From Clostridia bacterium (GTDB lineage: Bacteria > Bacillota > DSM-521 > Neomoorellales > Neomoorellaceae), in the NCBI GenBank assembly GCA_030154265.1, contig JASKKH010000005.1:20519-84518 (forward strand): DNA of 64,000 nt, given 5' to 3'. The position numbers and the translations under genes are program-made. Under the pieces are notes generated by a model. That model was not told where the DNA came from. It did no database searches and saw nothing but the letters and a program-made list of their open reading frames with translations. This document shows, in pieces, positions 1 to 8,805 of this stretch. How positions within the stretch are numbered: position 1 is the stretch's first letter; the number at the start of each line of letters is the position of its first letter.

Positions 1-1003
1 CATAAACTGGCATACCGTTTATTACCCTACGACGTAAATCCTCTAAAATTGGTTTATTAGCCGCCAGTTTCTCTAAAAATATTTCAGGAAAGCCACCACC
101 AATATAGACAGCAGAGATTTTTTCAGGTAAATATGTATCTTCTAATGGACTGAAAGGTATGAGTTCTGCTCCTAAGGCTTCTAAATATTCAAGGGAATCT
201 TGATAATAAAAATTAAAGGCTGCATCCCTAGCAACTGCTATAGGTATTTTTTCATGAAATTGAGCTTTTGCTTCTATAAAATATTTACTTGGTCTTATAG
301 AAAAAGGCATGTCTGTAGTTGCAATTTTAATAATTTTTGCTAAGTCTATGTTGGCTGTTATCACGGCAGCTAGTTCCTCAATAATATTTTTTAAACCCTG
401 TTGCTCAACAGCTGGAATTAGTCCTAAATGCCTTGAAGGGAAAGTTGGTAAAGCCCCCCGCTTAAAACAACCAACAACTGGTATACCTGTCTTATCTTCG
501 ATAGTTTCCCTTAAAAGTTCAAAGTGACTATCACTACTTACCTTATTCAATATTACTCCTGCAAGATTTACTTTAGGATCTAAAGCTTTATATCCCAAAA
601 CCTCAGCAGCAACGCTCTGCCCAATGGAAGTCGCATCAACAATTAATAGAACTGGTGCAGCTAACAAGCGAGCAATACCTGCTGTACTACTACTATTAAA
701 ACCGCTACCCTTGCGGCCATCATATAGCCCCATAACCCCTTCAACAACAGCTATATAAGCCTGACTAGCAGTTTTTTCAAAAACCTCTAATACCATTTCT
801 GGCGAAAGTAAAAATGTATCGAGGTTGCGCGAAGACCTGCCTGTAGCTAAGACATGATAACTTGGATCTATATAATCGGGTCCAACCTTAAACCCCTGAA
901 CTTTTAAACCCATATTTGAAAGTGCAGCCATTATACCGGTAGAAATGGTTGTCTTACCAACACCACTACGAGTTCCAGCTATAATAATCCTTTTAAAGTT
1001 CAT
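1..1003 (-). CDS. cbiA: Cobyrinate a,c-diamide synthase, 3' part cut off by window edge
   Basis: I translated this by hand: an ATG at 1003 opens a frame that stays open for 334 codons to the left edge, so only the C-terminal part is missing. The N-terminus carries an ATP-binding P-loop (GTRSGVGKTT, about residues 10-19), then the family signatures VGPDYIDPSYH and EGVMGLYDG. The family amidates carboxylates a and c of cobyrinate using glutamine and ATP; the glutamine amidotransferase domain begins in the visible part (motif YIGGGFPE) and its catalytic Cys would lie outside or near the edge. An AAGGGGAATAGGGAA purine stretch precedes the start, 14 bp after the cbiB stop. It is the last visible gene of the cobalamin operon. 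Confidence 0.93.
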   Translation of the reverse strand, partial: MNFKRIIIAGTRSGVGKTTISTGIMAALSNMGLKVQGFKVGPDYIDPSYHVLATGRSSRNLDTFLLSPEMVLEVFEKTASQAYIAVVEGVMGLYDGRKGSGFNSSSTAGIARLLAAPVLLIVDATSIGQSVAAEVLGYKALDPKVNLAGVILNKVSSDSHFELLRETIEDKTGIPVVGCFKRGALPTFPSRHLGLIPAVEQQGLKNIIEELAAVITANIDLAKIIKIATTDMPFSIRPSKYFIEAKAQFHEKIPIAVARDAAFNFYYQDSLEYLEALGAELIPFSPLEDTYLPEKISAVYIGGGFPEIFLEKLAANKPILEDLRRRVINGMPVY

Positions 1004-1017
1004 ATTCCCTATTCCCC

Positions 1018-1980
1018 TTAAAACCAGTAACCCAGCAAAGCTAAATATAAAACTCCAATTAGAATACTAATTGCTGTTGCTATAAACATTAAAACGACAG
1101 ATTTATTAATGTGTTCTTCTTCTAATTCATGGATTGGATCACCTATTAAAGGTCGATGAGATGGAACTCCCTGGTAAAAATTAATACCACCAAGCTGAAT
1201 TCCCAAAATACCCGCCACAGCTGATTCGGGATAACCACTATTAGGACTAGGATGATTTCTAGCATCTCGTAACATGGTTGCTAAGGCCCTACGACCATAA
1301 CCAAATAAAATACCCGCTCCACAAAAAGCTAATCCTGTAAGACGAGAAGGAATATAATTAACAAGGTCATCTAATTTAGCAGCAGCTCTACCAAAGTAAA
1401 TATAACGTTCATTTTTATACCCTAACATTGAATCAAGAGTATTAACTGCCCTGTAAGCCATTGCCATAGGGACACCGCCCCAAAAAAAATAAAATAACGG
1501 AGCTATAATTCCATCACTTGTGTTTTCGGCAACAGTTTCAATCGTTGCCCGGGCTATACCCGCTTCATTAAGATTATCAGTATCCCTGCCAACAATATAA
1601 CTAACCTTTTTACGGGCCTCTATTAAATCTCCTCTAAATAGGGAACGACTAATATCAAGTGCACAATGTGCCAAACCCCTAGGCGCAATAGTAGTTGCCA
1701 ATAACCAGGCGGCCAAAATAAAATGTAACCATGAATTATACACTGAAGAAACCTTAAGTAGCCAAAAAGTAAGAGCCCAGCTAGAACCAACAACAATGAT
1801 TACCGTTATAAATCCGGTCATAAGTAAGTACCATTTTGCTGCAACTGGCCGCCAAAAAAATTTTTCCAATGAGCTAATAACTGCCCCTATAATCTGGGTC
1901 GGGTGTAATAACCAACGTGGATCTCCTATAATTAAATCTAATAACACTGCTACTAAAAGAATCAAGACGCTAGGCTTCAA
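1018..1980 (-). CDS. cbiB: Adenosylcobinamide-phosphate synthase, membrane protein
   Basis: CbiB (CobD in aerobic nomenclature) joins the aminopropanol arm to adenosylcobyric acid at the membrane. Visible support: a hydrophobic N-terminus ending in the family motif DLIIGDPRWLLHP, several transmembrane segments, the conserved ETVAENTSDGIIAPLFY and NTLDSMLGYKN blocks, and a C-terminal hydrophobic helix. I prefer the TTG at 1980, which has AGAAGGTG six bases upstream; a GTG at 1989 would place the purine stretch directly against the start. The 5' end overlaps the end of cbiP by about 11 bp, which suggests translational coupling. Length about 320 residues is normal. Confidence 0.93.
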   Translation of the reverse strand: MKPSVLILLVAVLLDLIIGDPRWLLHPTQIIGAVISSLEKFFWRPVAAKWYLLMTGFITVIIVVGSSWALTFWLLKVSSVYNSWLHFILAAWLLATTIAPRGLAHCALDISRSLFRGDLIEARKKVSYIVGRDTDNLNEAGIARATIETVAENTSDGIIAPLFYFFWGGVPMAMAYRAVNTLDSMLGYKNERYIYFGRAAAKLDDLVNYIPSRLTGLAFCGAGILFGYGRRALATMLRDARNHPSPNSGYPESAVAGILGIQLGGINFYQGVPSHRPLIGDPIHELEEEHINKSVVLMFIATAISILIGVLYLALLGYWF

Positions 1981-3520
1981 ATTTGTCACCTTCTAGTGGT
2001 CTCTCAAGTCCCATAATTTCAGCTAACCTTGAAAGATCCAAATGCCTAGCCACTTGTTCTGCTAATGAATTAAAACATTGTTCTTGATACGCCTCAAAAT
2101 TTAATCCATTTATATTTGCATCTAAGCCACGTCTTTTTCTTAATATAGATAATACATGTTGCCTAAACAAATCATTATCCAAAATACCATGAATATATGT
2201 GCCCCAAATTAGACCGTCAGAAGATAAAGCCCCATCATTAATATTAACACTTTCTCCCCCACGACGGGTAATTTTAAAGACAGATTTTCCCCTTACATAA
2301 CTGTCTCCCATATGAATTTCATAACCTTTAACTTTTAACCCCTGTATAGTCTCTAAAAAAGGTCCTGTACCTGTTACTTCTCCTTCAACCTGATTTGTCT
2401 TTTTTGTATTTTTAAAAATTGTTCTTATAGGTAGAAGCCCAAAACCATCTATTACCTCTTGATCTGTTTCAACATGTTCAGGATCAGATATTTTTTGACC
2501 CAGAATTTGATAGCCCCCACAAATACCAACCAAGGGGGTACCTTCCTTAACTAAAGATTTTATGGCCTCTTCCAACCCTTGTTTTCTTAACCATAGCAAA
2601 TCACTAATAGTACTCTTACTTCCCGGTATAATTATTAAGTCTGGATTTCCCAAGTCTTCCTTATCGTCAACAAAACGCAGGTTAACCCCTACTTCATGTT
2701 TTAAAGCATCGAAATCAGTAAAATTAGAAATACAAGGTAGCTTTATTACAGCAATTTCAACTTCATCATTCTCTGTATCCCGATTTTTAACACCTTCAAA
2801 ATAAACTGAGTCTTCTTCCGGCAAACCATGATCTGAAATATATGGAATGACACCTAAAACCGGTTTGCCTGTTTTATTCTCTAAAAATTCCAGAGCAGGC
2901 TTAAGCAAATCTAAATCTCCTCGGAATTTATTGATTATAATTCCCGCTACTCTATCTCTTTCTTCGGATTCTAAAAGTTCAAGAGTACCAACCACAGAAG
3001 CTAACGCACCACCGCGATCGATATCGGCTACTAATAAAACCGGTGCATTGGCTAACTGGGCTACCCGCATATTGGCAATTTCATTTTTCTTTAGATTTAC
3101 TTCTGCAGGACTGCCAGCTCCCTCAATTACAATAATCTCAAATTCTCTATCAAGGGCGGCGTAAGCCTCTTCCACCTTTTTCCATAGTTGTTGGTTGAAG
3201 TCACCATGATATTTTCTAGCACCTACATTACCAACCGGTCGACCTAAAACTACTACCTGAGAAGATGCATGACCCGTTGGTTTAAGTAAGACAGGATTCA
3301 TTTCAACCCGTGGCTTTATACCAGCAGCATAGGCCTGAACCAACTGAGCCCGCCCTATCTCACCACCATCAGGTGTTGCCCCAGAATTAAGAGCCATATT
3401 CTGTGATTTAAAAGGAGCTACTCGATACCCTTCCCGAAAAAAAATTCTACAAAGGGCTGCCGCTAAAATACTTTTGCCCACATTAGAACTTGTTCCTTGA
3501 AGCATAATAGCTTTAGCCAC
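1970..3520 (-). CDS. cbiP: Cobyric acid synthase (glutamine-hydrolysing)
   Basis: CbiP/CobQ amidates carboxylates b, d, e and g of adenosylcobyrinate a,c-diamide. The N-terminal dethiobiotin-synthetase-like ATP domain has GTSSNVGKS at residues 9-17. The C-terminal class I glutamine amidotransferase domain has the nucleophile in GICGGYQILG (Cys about 335) and a late His in YIHGILDND. I set the start at GTG 3520 because AAGGAGGA lies eight bases upstream and the protein then begins MAKAIMLQGTSS, as in the family; the longer open frame upstream only repeats cbiC sequence in another frame. It overlaps the cbiC stop by 8 bp. About 516 residues, a normal length. Confidence 0.95.
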   Translation of the reverse strand: MAKAIMLQGTSSNVGKSILAAALCRIFFREGYRVAPFKSQNMALNSGATPDGGEIGRAQLVQAYAAGIKPRVEMNPVLLKPTGHASSQVVVLGRPVGNVGARKYHGDFNQQLWKKVEEAYAALDREFEIIVIEGAGSPAEVNLKKNEIANMRVAQLANAPVLLVADIDRGGALASVVGTLELLESEERDRVAGIIINKFRGDLDLLKPALEFLENKTGKPVLGVIPYISDHGLPEEDSVYFEGVKNRDTENDEVEIAVIKLPCISNFTDFDALKHEVGVNLRFVDDKEDLGNPDLIIIPGSKSTISDLLWLRKQGLEEAIKSLVKEGTPLVGICGGYQILGQKISDPEHVETDQEVIDGFGLLPIRTIFKNTKKTNQVEGEVTGTGPFLETIQGLKVKGYEIHMGDSYVRGKSVFKITRRGGESVNINDGALSSDGLIWGTYIHGILDNDLFRQHVLSILRKRRGLDANINGLNFEAYQEQCFNSLAEQVARHLDLSRLAEIMGLERPLEGDKFEA

Positions 3521-4160
3521 GACTAATGTCCTCCTTATCCCATACCAAATGCAATAAAGCATTAACAGCAGCAACTGCTACTGAGCTGCCACCCTTGGGA
3601 CCACATACAGTTACATAAGGAACATTACTTTTTTCTAAAAGAGTCTTGGATTCTGCTGCACCGACAAATCCAACTGGTGTACCAATTATAGCAGCTGGAT
3701 TGACTTTCCCACTTTCGATTAACTGTAATAAACGAAACAAGGCTGTCGGGGCATTCCCAATAGCAATAATTGATCCTGACATACTAGAAGCTAGGTGATC
3801 CATTGCTATCATAGCCCTGGTCTCACCAGTGGCTTTAGCTTTATCAGCAACTTCTTTATCCCGTATAGCACATAAAACCTGCCCACCACCTCGCGCTAAT
3901 AACTTGCTACTAATTCCATTCCGTACCATCTCTACATCCGTTATAATATTTGCCCCTTGCTTCAGAGCAGAAGTAGCAGCTTGTACTAACCCGGGATGAA
4001 TAACAACTAGATTGGCATAATCTAAATCTCCAGTAGCATGAATAATACGAGTAACTATCTTCCTTTCTCCAAAACCTAGTCCCAAATCCCCTACTTCTGA
4101 ATTAATTATTTCATGACTACGTTCCTCAATTTCTTTTGGGTTATTCATAAAATTCACCAT
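3513..4160 (-). CDS. cbiC: Precorrin-8X / cobalt-precorrin-8 methylmutase
   Basis: CbiC moves a methyl group from C11 to C12 of the corrin ring, forming hydrogenobyrinate or its cobalt analogue cobyrinate. Family features visible: RIIHATGDLDYANLV near residue 40 with the catalytic His, the DVEMVRNGI block, GNAPTALFRLLQL, and the glycine-rich VGFVGAAESK segment. The length (211-215 residues) is normal. Two in-frame ATGs, at 4160 and 4148, are possible; GGGAGTGG lies just before the first. Its 3' end overlaps cbiP. Confidence 0.94.
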   Translation of the reverse strand: MVNFMNNPKEIEERSHEIINSEVGDLGLGFGERKIVTRIIHATGDLDYANLVVIHPGLVQAATSALKQGANIITDVEMVRNGISSKLLARGGGQVLCAIRDKEVADKAKATGETRAMIAMDHLASSMSGSIIAIGNAPTALFRLLQLIESGKVNPAAIIGTPVGFVGAAESKTLLEKSNVPYVTVCGPKGGSSVAVAAVNALLHLVWDKEDISRG

Positions 4161-4188
4161 ATTCCACTCCCGAACTCTGTTAAAATAA

Positions 4189-4962
4189 TTAATCTCTATA
4201 ACTTAATTTTTCTTGATCTTTTCTAAGATATTGGATAATTTGATTGAGCTCTAGACTATCCGGTTCAACTGGACGAGAAATTACAATAACTTTTAAACCT
4301 AAATCTAATGCTGCTTGAACTTTGGCTTCCACTCCACCAGTAGTTCCACTGTCTTTAGTTACAACTACATCTACTCCATAAAAACGGTATAACTCTTTAT
4401 TTAATTCATAAGTAAAAGGTCCATGTAAAGCCACAATATTCTTTGTCGAAATGCCTAGTTCATGACACCTTGCTAGAGAGTTAACCTCAGGTAATATACG
4501 AACAACAAGCCTTTTTTGGCGTATAGCTGCATTTAAAGTAAACTTATTGAGATTTCTACTTCCAATTGTTAAAAAGATAACTTGACCACAAGCAGCTAGT
4601 TCTACAGCTTTGTTCCAATCTTTAGTCCAAAATAGATTTGGATGAGACGGTAACTTTGCTTCCGGCCGTCGATAACGATAATATGGTAATCCTAGTAATT
4701 TACAACTCTCCCTAGTATCACGAGTTATTTGAACAGCAAATGGATGAGTGGCATCAACAACAGCCTTTATATTATGTTTTTGAATAAAATTAATAATATC
4801 ATCTCTTTTTAACGCACCTTTATGAACAAAATCTGCCCCAGCTTTTTGAGCCAATTCCGCCCCATAAGAGGTAACTGTAGTAGCAGCCAACTGATAGCCT
4901 TCTGATTTTAAAGTCTGAATAACTTCTCTTGCATCAGCCGTACCAGCTAACACTAAAATCAT
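4189..4962 (-). CDS. cbiJ: Cobalt-precorrin-6A reductase
   Basis: CbiJ/CobK reduces the macrocycle of (cobalt-)precorrin-6A. The protein starts with the family pattern MILVLAGTADAREV, then has DATHPFAVQITRDT, YYRYRRP, LTIGSRNL and the C-terminal VTKDSGTTGGVEAK motif, all diagnostic of the family. 257 residues. The ATG overlaps the cbiH stop by four bases (ATGA), and GAGGGTATCGG precedes it, so the two are likely translated together. Confidence 0.94.
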   Translation of the reverse strand: MILVLAGTADAREVIQTLKSEGYQLAATTVTSYGAELAQKAGADFVHKGALKRDDIINFIQKHNIKAVVDATHPFAVQITRDTRESCKLLGLPYYRYRRPEAKLPSHPNLFWTKDWNKAVELAACGQVIFLTIGSRNLNKFTLNAAIRQKRLVVRILPEVNSLARCHELGISTKNIVALHGPFTYELNKELYRFYGVDVVVTKDSGTTGGVEAKVQAALDLGLKVIVISRPVEPDSLELNQIIQYLRKDQEKLSYRD

Positions 4963-5738
4963 AACCGATACCCTCGAGGCGTGACTAAACGTCCATTTAA
5001 CATATAAGTTTGGCTATTGCCAATTATAACCGTACTAGACATATCCACTGGTAAATCTGGTAAAGTATCAAGATCTCTAATCCATAATTCTTGTTCTTCT
5101 CTACCAGCATTACGAACTACCCCCACTGGGGTGGTGGGTTTACGGTATTTCAAAATAATTTCTATAGCACGGTTTAAGTAATCGGGACGCCCATGACTCC
5201 GAGGATTATATAAAACTATAACAAAATCACCCTCGGCTGCCATTTCTAAACGTTTGGCAATAACTTCCCAAGCTGTTAATCTATCACTTAAGCTGATAAC
5301 GGCAAAATCATGCATTAGAGGTGCTCCAAGAATAGATGCCGCAGAAGAAGCTGCTGTTACCCCTGGAATAATGTTAATATTTATTTCCTTGCCACAAGGA
5401 TGCTCTGATAAAACTTCTAGCATTAAACCTGCCATACCATAAATACCAGGATCTCCACTTGATATAACAGCAACCTTTGCCCCAGCCGCAGCCCTCCGAA
5501 CTGCTTCTTTACATCTTTCTACCTCACCAGTCATACCGTTAACAACTACTTCTTTACCTGATAAAAAGTTATCTATTAATTTAACATAGGTGCGGTACCC
5601 TACAATTACATCTGAATTAATTAAAGCTTGTCTAGCCTTCTCAGTCATATACTCTTCACTACCTGGACCTAAACCAATTACACTTATCTCTCCCTTGCTA
5701 GTGCAATGGTTACTCCCCGGTAAATCATTTTGGGACAT
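4959..5738 (-). CDS. cbiH: Cobalt-precorrin-3B C17-methyltransferase
   Basis: CbiH/CobJ methylates C17 and closes the corrin ring contraction, using SAM. Tetrapyrrole methylase signatures are visible: VIGLGPGSEEYMT near residue 20, SSGDPGIYGMAGL, PGVTAASSAASILGAPL and YNPRSHGRPDYL. 259 residues, no fused CbiG or ferredoxin domain. The ATG at 5738 is preceded by GGAGAGGGGGAATTGTT and lies about 55 bp inside the end of cbiG; no later in-frame standard start would keep the SAM-binding glycine motif, so I keep this one. Confidence 0.94.
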   Translation of the reverse strand: MSQNDLPGSNHCTSKGEISVIGLGPGSEEYMTEKARQALINSDVIVGYRTYVKLIDNFLSGKEVVVNGMTGEVERCKEAVRRAAAGAKVAVISSGDPGIYGMAGLMLEVLSEHPCGKEININIIPGVTAASSAASILGAPLMHDFAVISLSDRLTAWEVIAKRLEMAAEGDFVIVLYNPRSHGRPDYLNRAIEIILKYRKPTTPVGVVRNAGREEQELWIRDLDTLPDLPVDMSSTVIIGNSQTYMLNGRLVTPRGYRL

Positions 5739-6778
5739 AACAATTCCCCCTCTCCAGAAGCAAGTAAAGAAGCAGGCTCACAAACCCCACCAATTCCTAC
5801 TCGTTTACTAACATTTTCTGAGTGGTTTAGTTCAGGGTGTTTCTTTAGGCAATTTGCTAACTCCGTAGGTCTATAAGTAATCAAATTAAGCCCTAAGCGT
5901 TGAGCTACAATCTGGAGTCCCGGTTCCTGTGCCTTAAAATCAACACTAGCTAAGTTTTTAAGGCTTTTAAAAGTTAAGCCTGCTTTTTTTAAAGTTAATC
6001 CTAAAGCTTTTAAAATAACTTTATGAGAAACACTTTTTCGGCATCCAATACCTGCAATAATGTCACGTGGACGTAGGAAAATCCACCTTGGTCCTGGTAT
6101 GGGTAACCGACGCCATGTAACAATAATGCCTGCCCTATCTACATTTGTACTCAAACTTGGATATACGGTCAACGTACGAAATTTAAAAGGAGCAAACTCC
6201 TCTTTTATTTTGGGTTCATATATCGGTTCTACCCAAAAATCAACTTCTTCGCCATTCACTATAGCTGCCATGACGGAAGTAAGGTTTTTAGCTGGGGAAA
6301 CTGCCATATTTAATTTTTTAGCTACAATATCCAAAGAAGGCTTTCCTTGAGTATCACTAGCAGTAGTAATAACTGCTTCTCCTTTAAGTAAAGAAGCTAT
6401 CCGATATGCTAGTTCATTAGCGCCTCCTAAGTGACCCGATAGTAAACTTATAGCATATTTCCCTTTTACATCAACAACAACCACAGCAGGATCTTGATAT
6501 TTAGATACAAGGTGAGGACTTAAGGCACGAACAGCAATTCCTGTAGCCATAATCAGTATTAACCCTCTGTACTCTTTAAAAATAACACCTAAAAATTTTG
6601 ATAAGTCCTCGGAAAAAAAAGTTAGTTTCTCCTCCCATTTACCACCAGATAAACCTATCCTTTTATATAGATTTTCTGGAATAAATACATCAATATCTTC
6701 TGAAATCAAGTTAGTTAAATTTGACGCCAACTCTAAACCAGGAGAAGTTACTGTAACAATAGCAAGGGGTTTAGTCAT
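5684..6778 (-). CDS. cbiG: Cobalt-precorrin-5A hydrolase
   Basis: CbiG opens the delta-lactone of cobalt-precorrin-5A and releases acetaldehyde, a step specific to the anaerobic pathway. Visible: an N-terminal domain with GLILIMATGIAVRALSPHL and the strongly conserved LLSGHLGGANELA, a middle domain, and the C-terminal domain starting IAGIGCRKSVS and ending GVCEPASLLASGEGELL. I take ATG 6778: it overlaps the cbiF stop by 8 bp (ATGACTAA), and the longer open frame upstream only duplicates cbiF. About 364 residues. Confidence 0.93.
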   Translation of the reverse strand: MTKPLAIVTVTSPGLELASNLTNLISEDIDVFIPENLYKRIGLSGGKWEEKLTFFSEDLSKFLGVIFKEYRGLILIMATGIAVRALSPHLVSKYQDPAVVVVDVKGKYAISLLSGHLGGANELAYRIASLLKGEAVITTASDTQGKPSLDIVAKKLNMAVSPAKNLTSVMAAIVNGEEVDFWVEPIYEPKIKEEFAPFKFRTLTVYPSLSTNVDRAGIIVTWRRLPIPGPRWIFLRPRDIIAGIGCRKSVSHKVILKALGLTLKKAGLTFKSLKNLASVDFKAQEPGLQIVAQRLGLNLITYRPTELANCLKKHPELNHSENVSKRVGIGGVCEPASLLASGEGELLCPKMIYRGVTIALARER

Positions 6779-7532
6779 CCCTTTTAACCTCGCGGTAACC
6801 ATGACCAAAAGAAGGATCATACAAACATGAGCGATTATAACCTTTTCCAAGGAAATCTCCTACTAAAAGTAAAGCAGTACGTGAAATACCCGTATCCTTG
6901 GCTTTTTGAGCAATGTCTTCCAATGTACCCCAGACTATCTTCTCTTCTGGCCAAGATGCTTTATATACTACAGCAGCAGGTGTTGTTAAACCATAGCCTT
7001 CGGCTAGTTCTGCTGTAGCTTCCTCTAGGGCCTGGGTACTCAAAAAAAGACATAAGCTTGTCCTATGCTTACTTAGCTCAGGTAAACTTTCTTTAGCCGG
7101 TACGGGAGTACGACCAGCCCTTCGGGTTAGGATTAAAGTCTGACTGATTCCTGGTAGAGTATATTCTCTTTTAACAGCTGCAGCCGCTGCAGCAAATGAA
7201 CTTACACCCGGAATAATTTCATATGGTATACCTAACTTAATTAAAGAATCTACCTGCTCTTGGATGGCACCATATAATGATGGGTCACCAGTATGCAAAC
7301 GAACAACTGTACGTCCTTCTGAAATAGCTTTTTTTATAATATCCAAAACTTCTTCTAACGTTAATGAAGAACTATCATATACACTAGCGGCAGAATTTGC
7401 ATAATCTAGAACCTTAGGATTAACTAAAGAACCAGTATAAATAATGACATCGGCTCTCTCAAGCAAGTTGCGACCCTTAACGGTAATCAATTCTGGATCT
7501 CCTGGTCCAGCACCAACAAAAAAAACTGTCAC
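6771..7532 (-). CDS. cbiF: Cobalt-precorrin-4 C11-methyltransferase
   Basis: CbiF/CobM adds the C11 methyl from SAM. It begins VFFVGAGPGDPELITVKG, carries LHTGDPSLYGAIQEQ, PGVSSFAAAAA and LTRRAGRTPVP, which together separate CbiF from the other tetrapyrrole methylases. 253 residues. The start is GTG with GGGGGGAGGACCCAA just upstream, one of the strongest ribosome binding sites of the operon. It follows cbiT after 36 bp. Confidence 0.94.
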   Translation of the reverse strand: MTVFFVGAGPGDPELITVKGRNLLERADVIIYTGSLVNPKVLDYANSAASVYDSSSLTLEEVLDIIKKAISEGRTVVRLHTGDPSLYGAIQEQVDSLIKLGIPYEIIPGVSSFAAAAAAVKREYTLPGISQTLILTRRAGRTPVPAKESLPELSKHRTSLCLFLSTQALEEATAELAEGYGLTTPAAVVYKASWPEEKIVWGTLEDIAQKAKDTGISRTALLLVGDFLGKGYNRSCLYDPSFGHGYREVKRDD

Positions 7533-7568
7533 TTGGGTCCTCCCCCCTGAACTTTGAAAAGAATAAAT

Positions 7569-8165
7569 CTATTTAGATTTAACAAGTTGAATTATGTAAA
7601 CTGGGTTTAAAGCTTTCCATATATGATAGCGACCAGCTTGTACCAAACGAGATAAATTTGCTGAAACAGCATCAACCTCATAATCGTTCTCCCTACCAAA
7701 ACATAAGCTTGTATTTAAGGTCTCAACCGTTATAGCATTAACAACTATAATTCCTCCTGGAGCAAGTATATCATGAGATATTTTTAAAATATCTGATAAA
7801 TAACCCCCACTGCCTCCAATAATAACTCGATCTGGCTGAGGCAAATTTTCGAGAACTGCCGGGGCTTGTCCTAGCACCAATTTTAAATTACTAAGGTTAA
7901 ATAATCTAGCATTTTGTTCAATTAGGGCCTGAGCCTCAGGGTTTGACTCTATCGCAAAAACCTGTCCAGGACTTACAAATTTAGCTGCTTCTATAGATAT
8001 AGACCCGGTCCCTGAACCAATATCGTATACAGTCATTTCCGGACCAAGCCGAGCTTTGGATAGGGTTATAACACGTATTTCCTCTTTGGTTAATGGTACC
8101 TGGCCACGCCTAAAATAAGAATCAGGAATGCCTGGTGTGTTGAATGGCCAACTAACATTTGTCAT
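7569..8165 (-). CDS. cbiT: Cobalt-precorrin-6B C15-methyltransferase (decarboxylating)
   Basis: CbiT methylates C15 and removes the C12 acetate carboxyl. It is a Rossmann-type SAM methyltransferase: GIPDSYFRRGQVPLTKEEIR at about residues 12-31 is the family N-terminus, VYDIGSGTGSISIEAA the SAM motif, and RVIIGGSGGYL the post-motif. 198 residues, a standalone protein rather than the CobL-type CbiE-CbiT fusion. Its start overlaps the end of cbiE by 14 bp; the ribosome binding site is weak (AGGAT), so coupling to cbiE is likely. Confidence 0.94.
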   Translation of the reverse strand: MTNVSWPFNTPGIPDSYFRRGQVPLTKEEIRVITLSKARLGPEMTVYDIGSGTGSISIEAAKFVSPGQVFAIESNPEAQALIEQNARLFNLSNLKLVLGQAPAVLENLPQPDRVIIGGSGGYLSDILKISHDILAPGGIIVVNAITVETLNTSLCFGRENDYEVDAVSANLSRLVQAGRYHIWKALNPVYIIQLVKSK

Positions 8166-8805
8166 ATCCTATAATTACAACTCCTGCTTTTTTGATATTT
8201 TTATCAATGAGTTCTTTAATCGTTACCTGATGGATTTCTTCATGCTCAGTTCCAAGGTCAATTCCTAACCATAATTTCATGTCACTACTAATACCCTTAC
8301 TTACTAGATATTTTCCAATAGCTGATGGGTTATTAGCTCCACCAGTTAAAATTGCCAATTTGGTACAACCTTTTGATAAATCATCAATATAGGCATCTAA
8401 TTTTTCTAATGTTCGACCATGAAGACTAAGAAATGTAACATCCTCCCAACCTTCTTTTAAATAAGAAAAAGCTAATTGTACAGAACTTATTCCAGGAATA
8501 ACAGTTATATCTTCATTGGGAAATTTACCTTTTAACCATTTTAAAAGACTGTAAAATCCGGGATCGCCAGAAACTAATACTGCTGTCTTCCTACCATACC
8601 GCTGTAAAAGATAATTATATAATTTCTCAAGATTGCCACTGATTACATGTTTGTCCTTTTCTAAATCTTTAAATAAACCTAGAGCCCGTTTCCCTCCTAC
8701 AAGTACCTCAGCCATCAAAGCAGCTTTATATGCAGCCGGGGTTAGGTATTCTGGACTCCCGGGACCAATACCAACTACTGTTAACCATCTTTTTTTGTTT
8801 GCCAT
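8152..8805 (-). CDS. cbiE: Cobalt-precorrin-7 C5-methyltransferase
   Basis: CbiE methylates C5 of the corrin ring. It has the tetrapyrrole methylase start VVGIGPGSPEYLTPAA, AEVLVGGKRALG, LVSGDPGFYSLLKWL and PGISSVQLAFS. 217 residues. The ATG is preceded by TTGGAGG seven bases upstream and lies about 25 bp inside the end of cbiD. Enzyme and partner CbiT are encoded back to back, as in other anaerobic cobalamin operons. Confidence 0.94.
   Translation of the reverse strand: MANKKRWLTVVGIGPGSPEYLTPAAYKAALMAEVLVGGKRALGLFKDLEKDKHVISGNLEKLYNYLLQRYGRKTAVLVSGDPGFYSLLKWLKGKFPNEDITVIPGISSVQLAFSYLKEGWEDVTFLSLHGRTLEKLDAYIDDLSKGCTKLAILTGGANNPSAIGKYLVSKGISSDMKLWLGIDLGTEHEEIHQVTIKELIDKNIKKAGVVIIGYDKC

Noticed and set aside
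3521..3574. N-terminal 18-residue extension of cobyric acid synthase
   Set aside because: It is cbiC sequence in another frame; the GTG at 3520 has a strong ribosome binding site and gives the family N-terminus.
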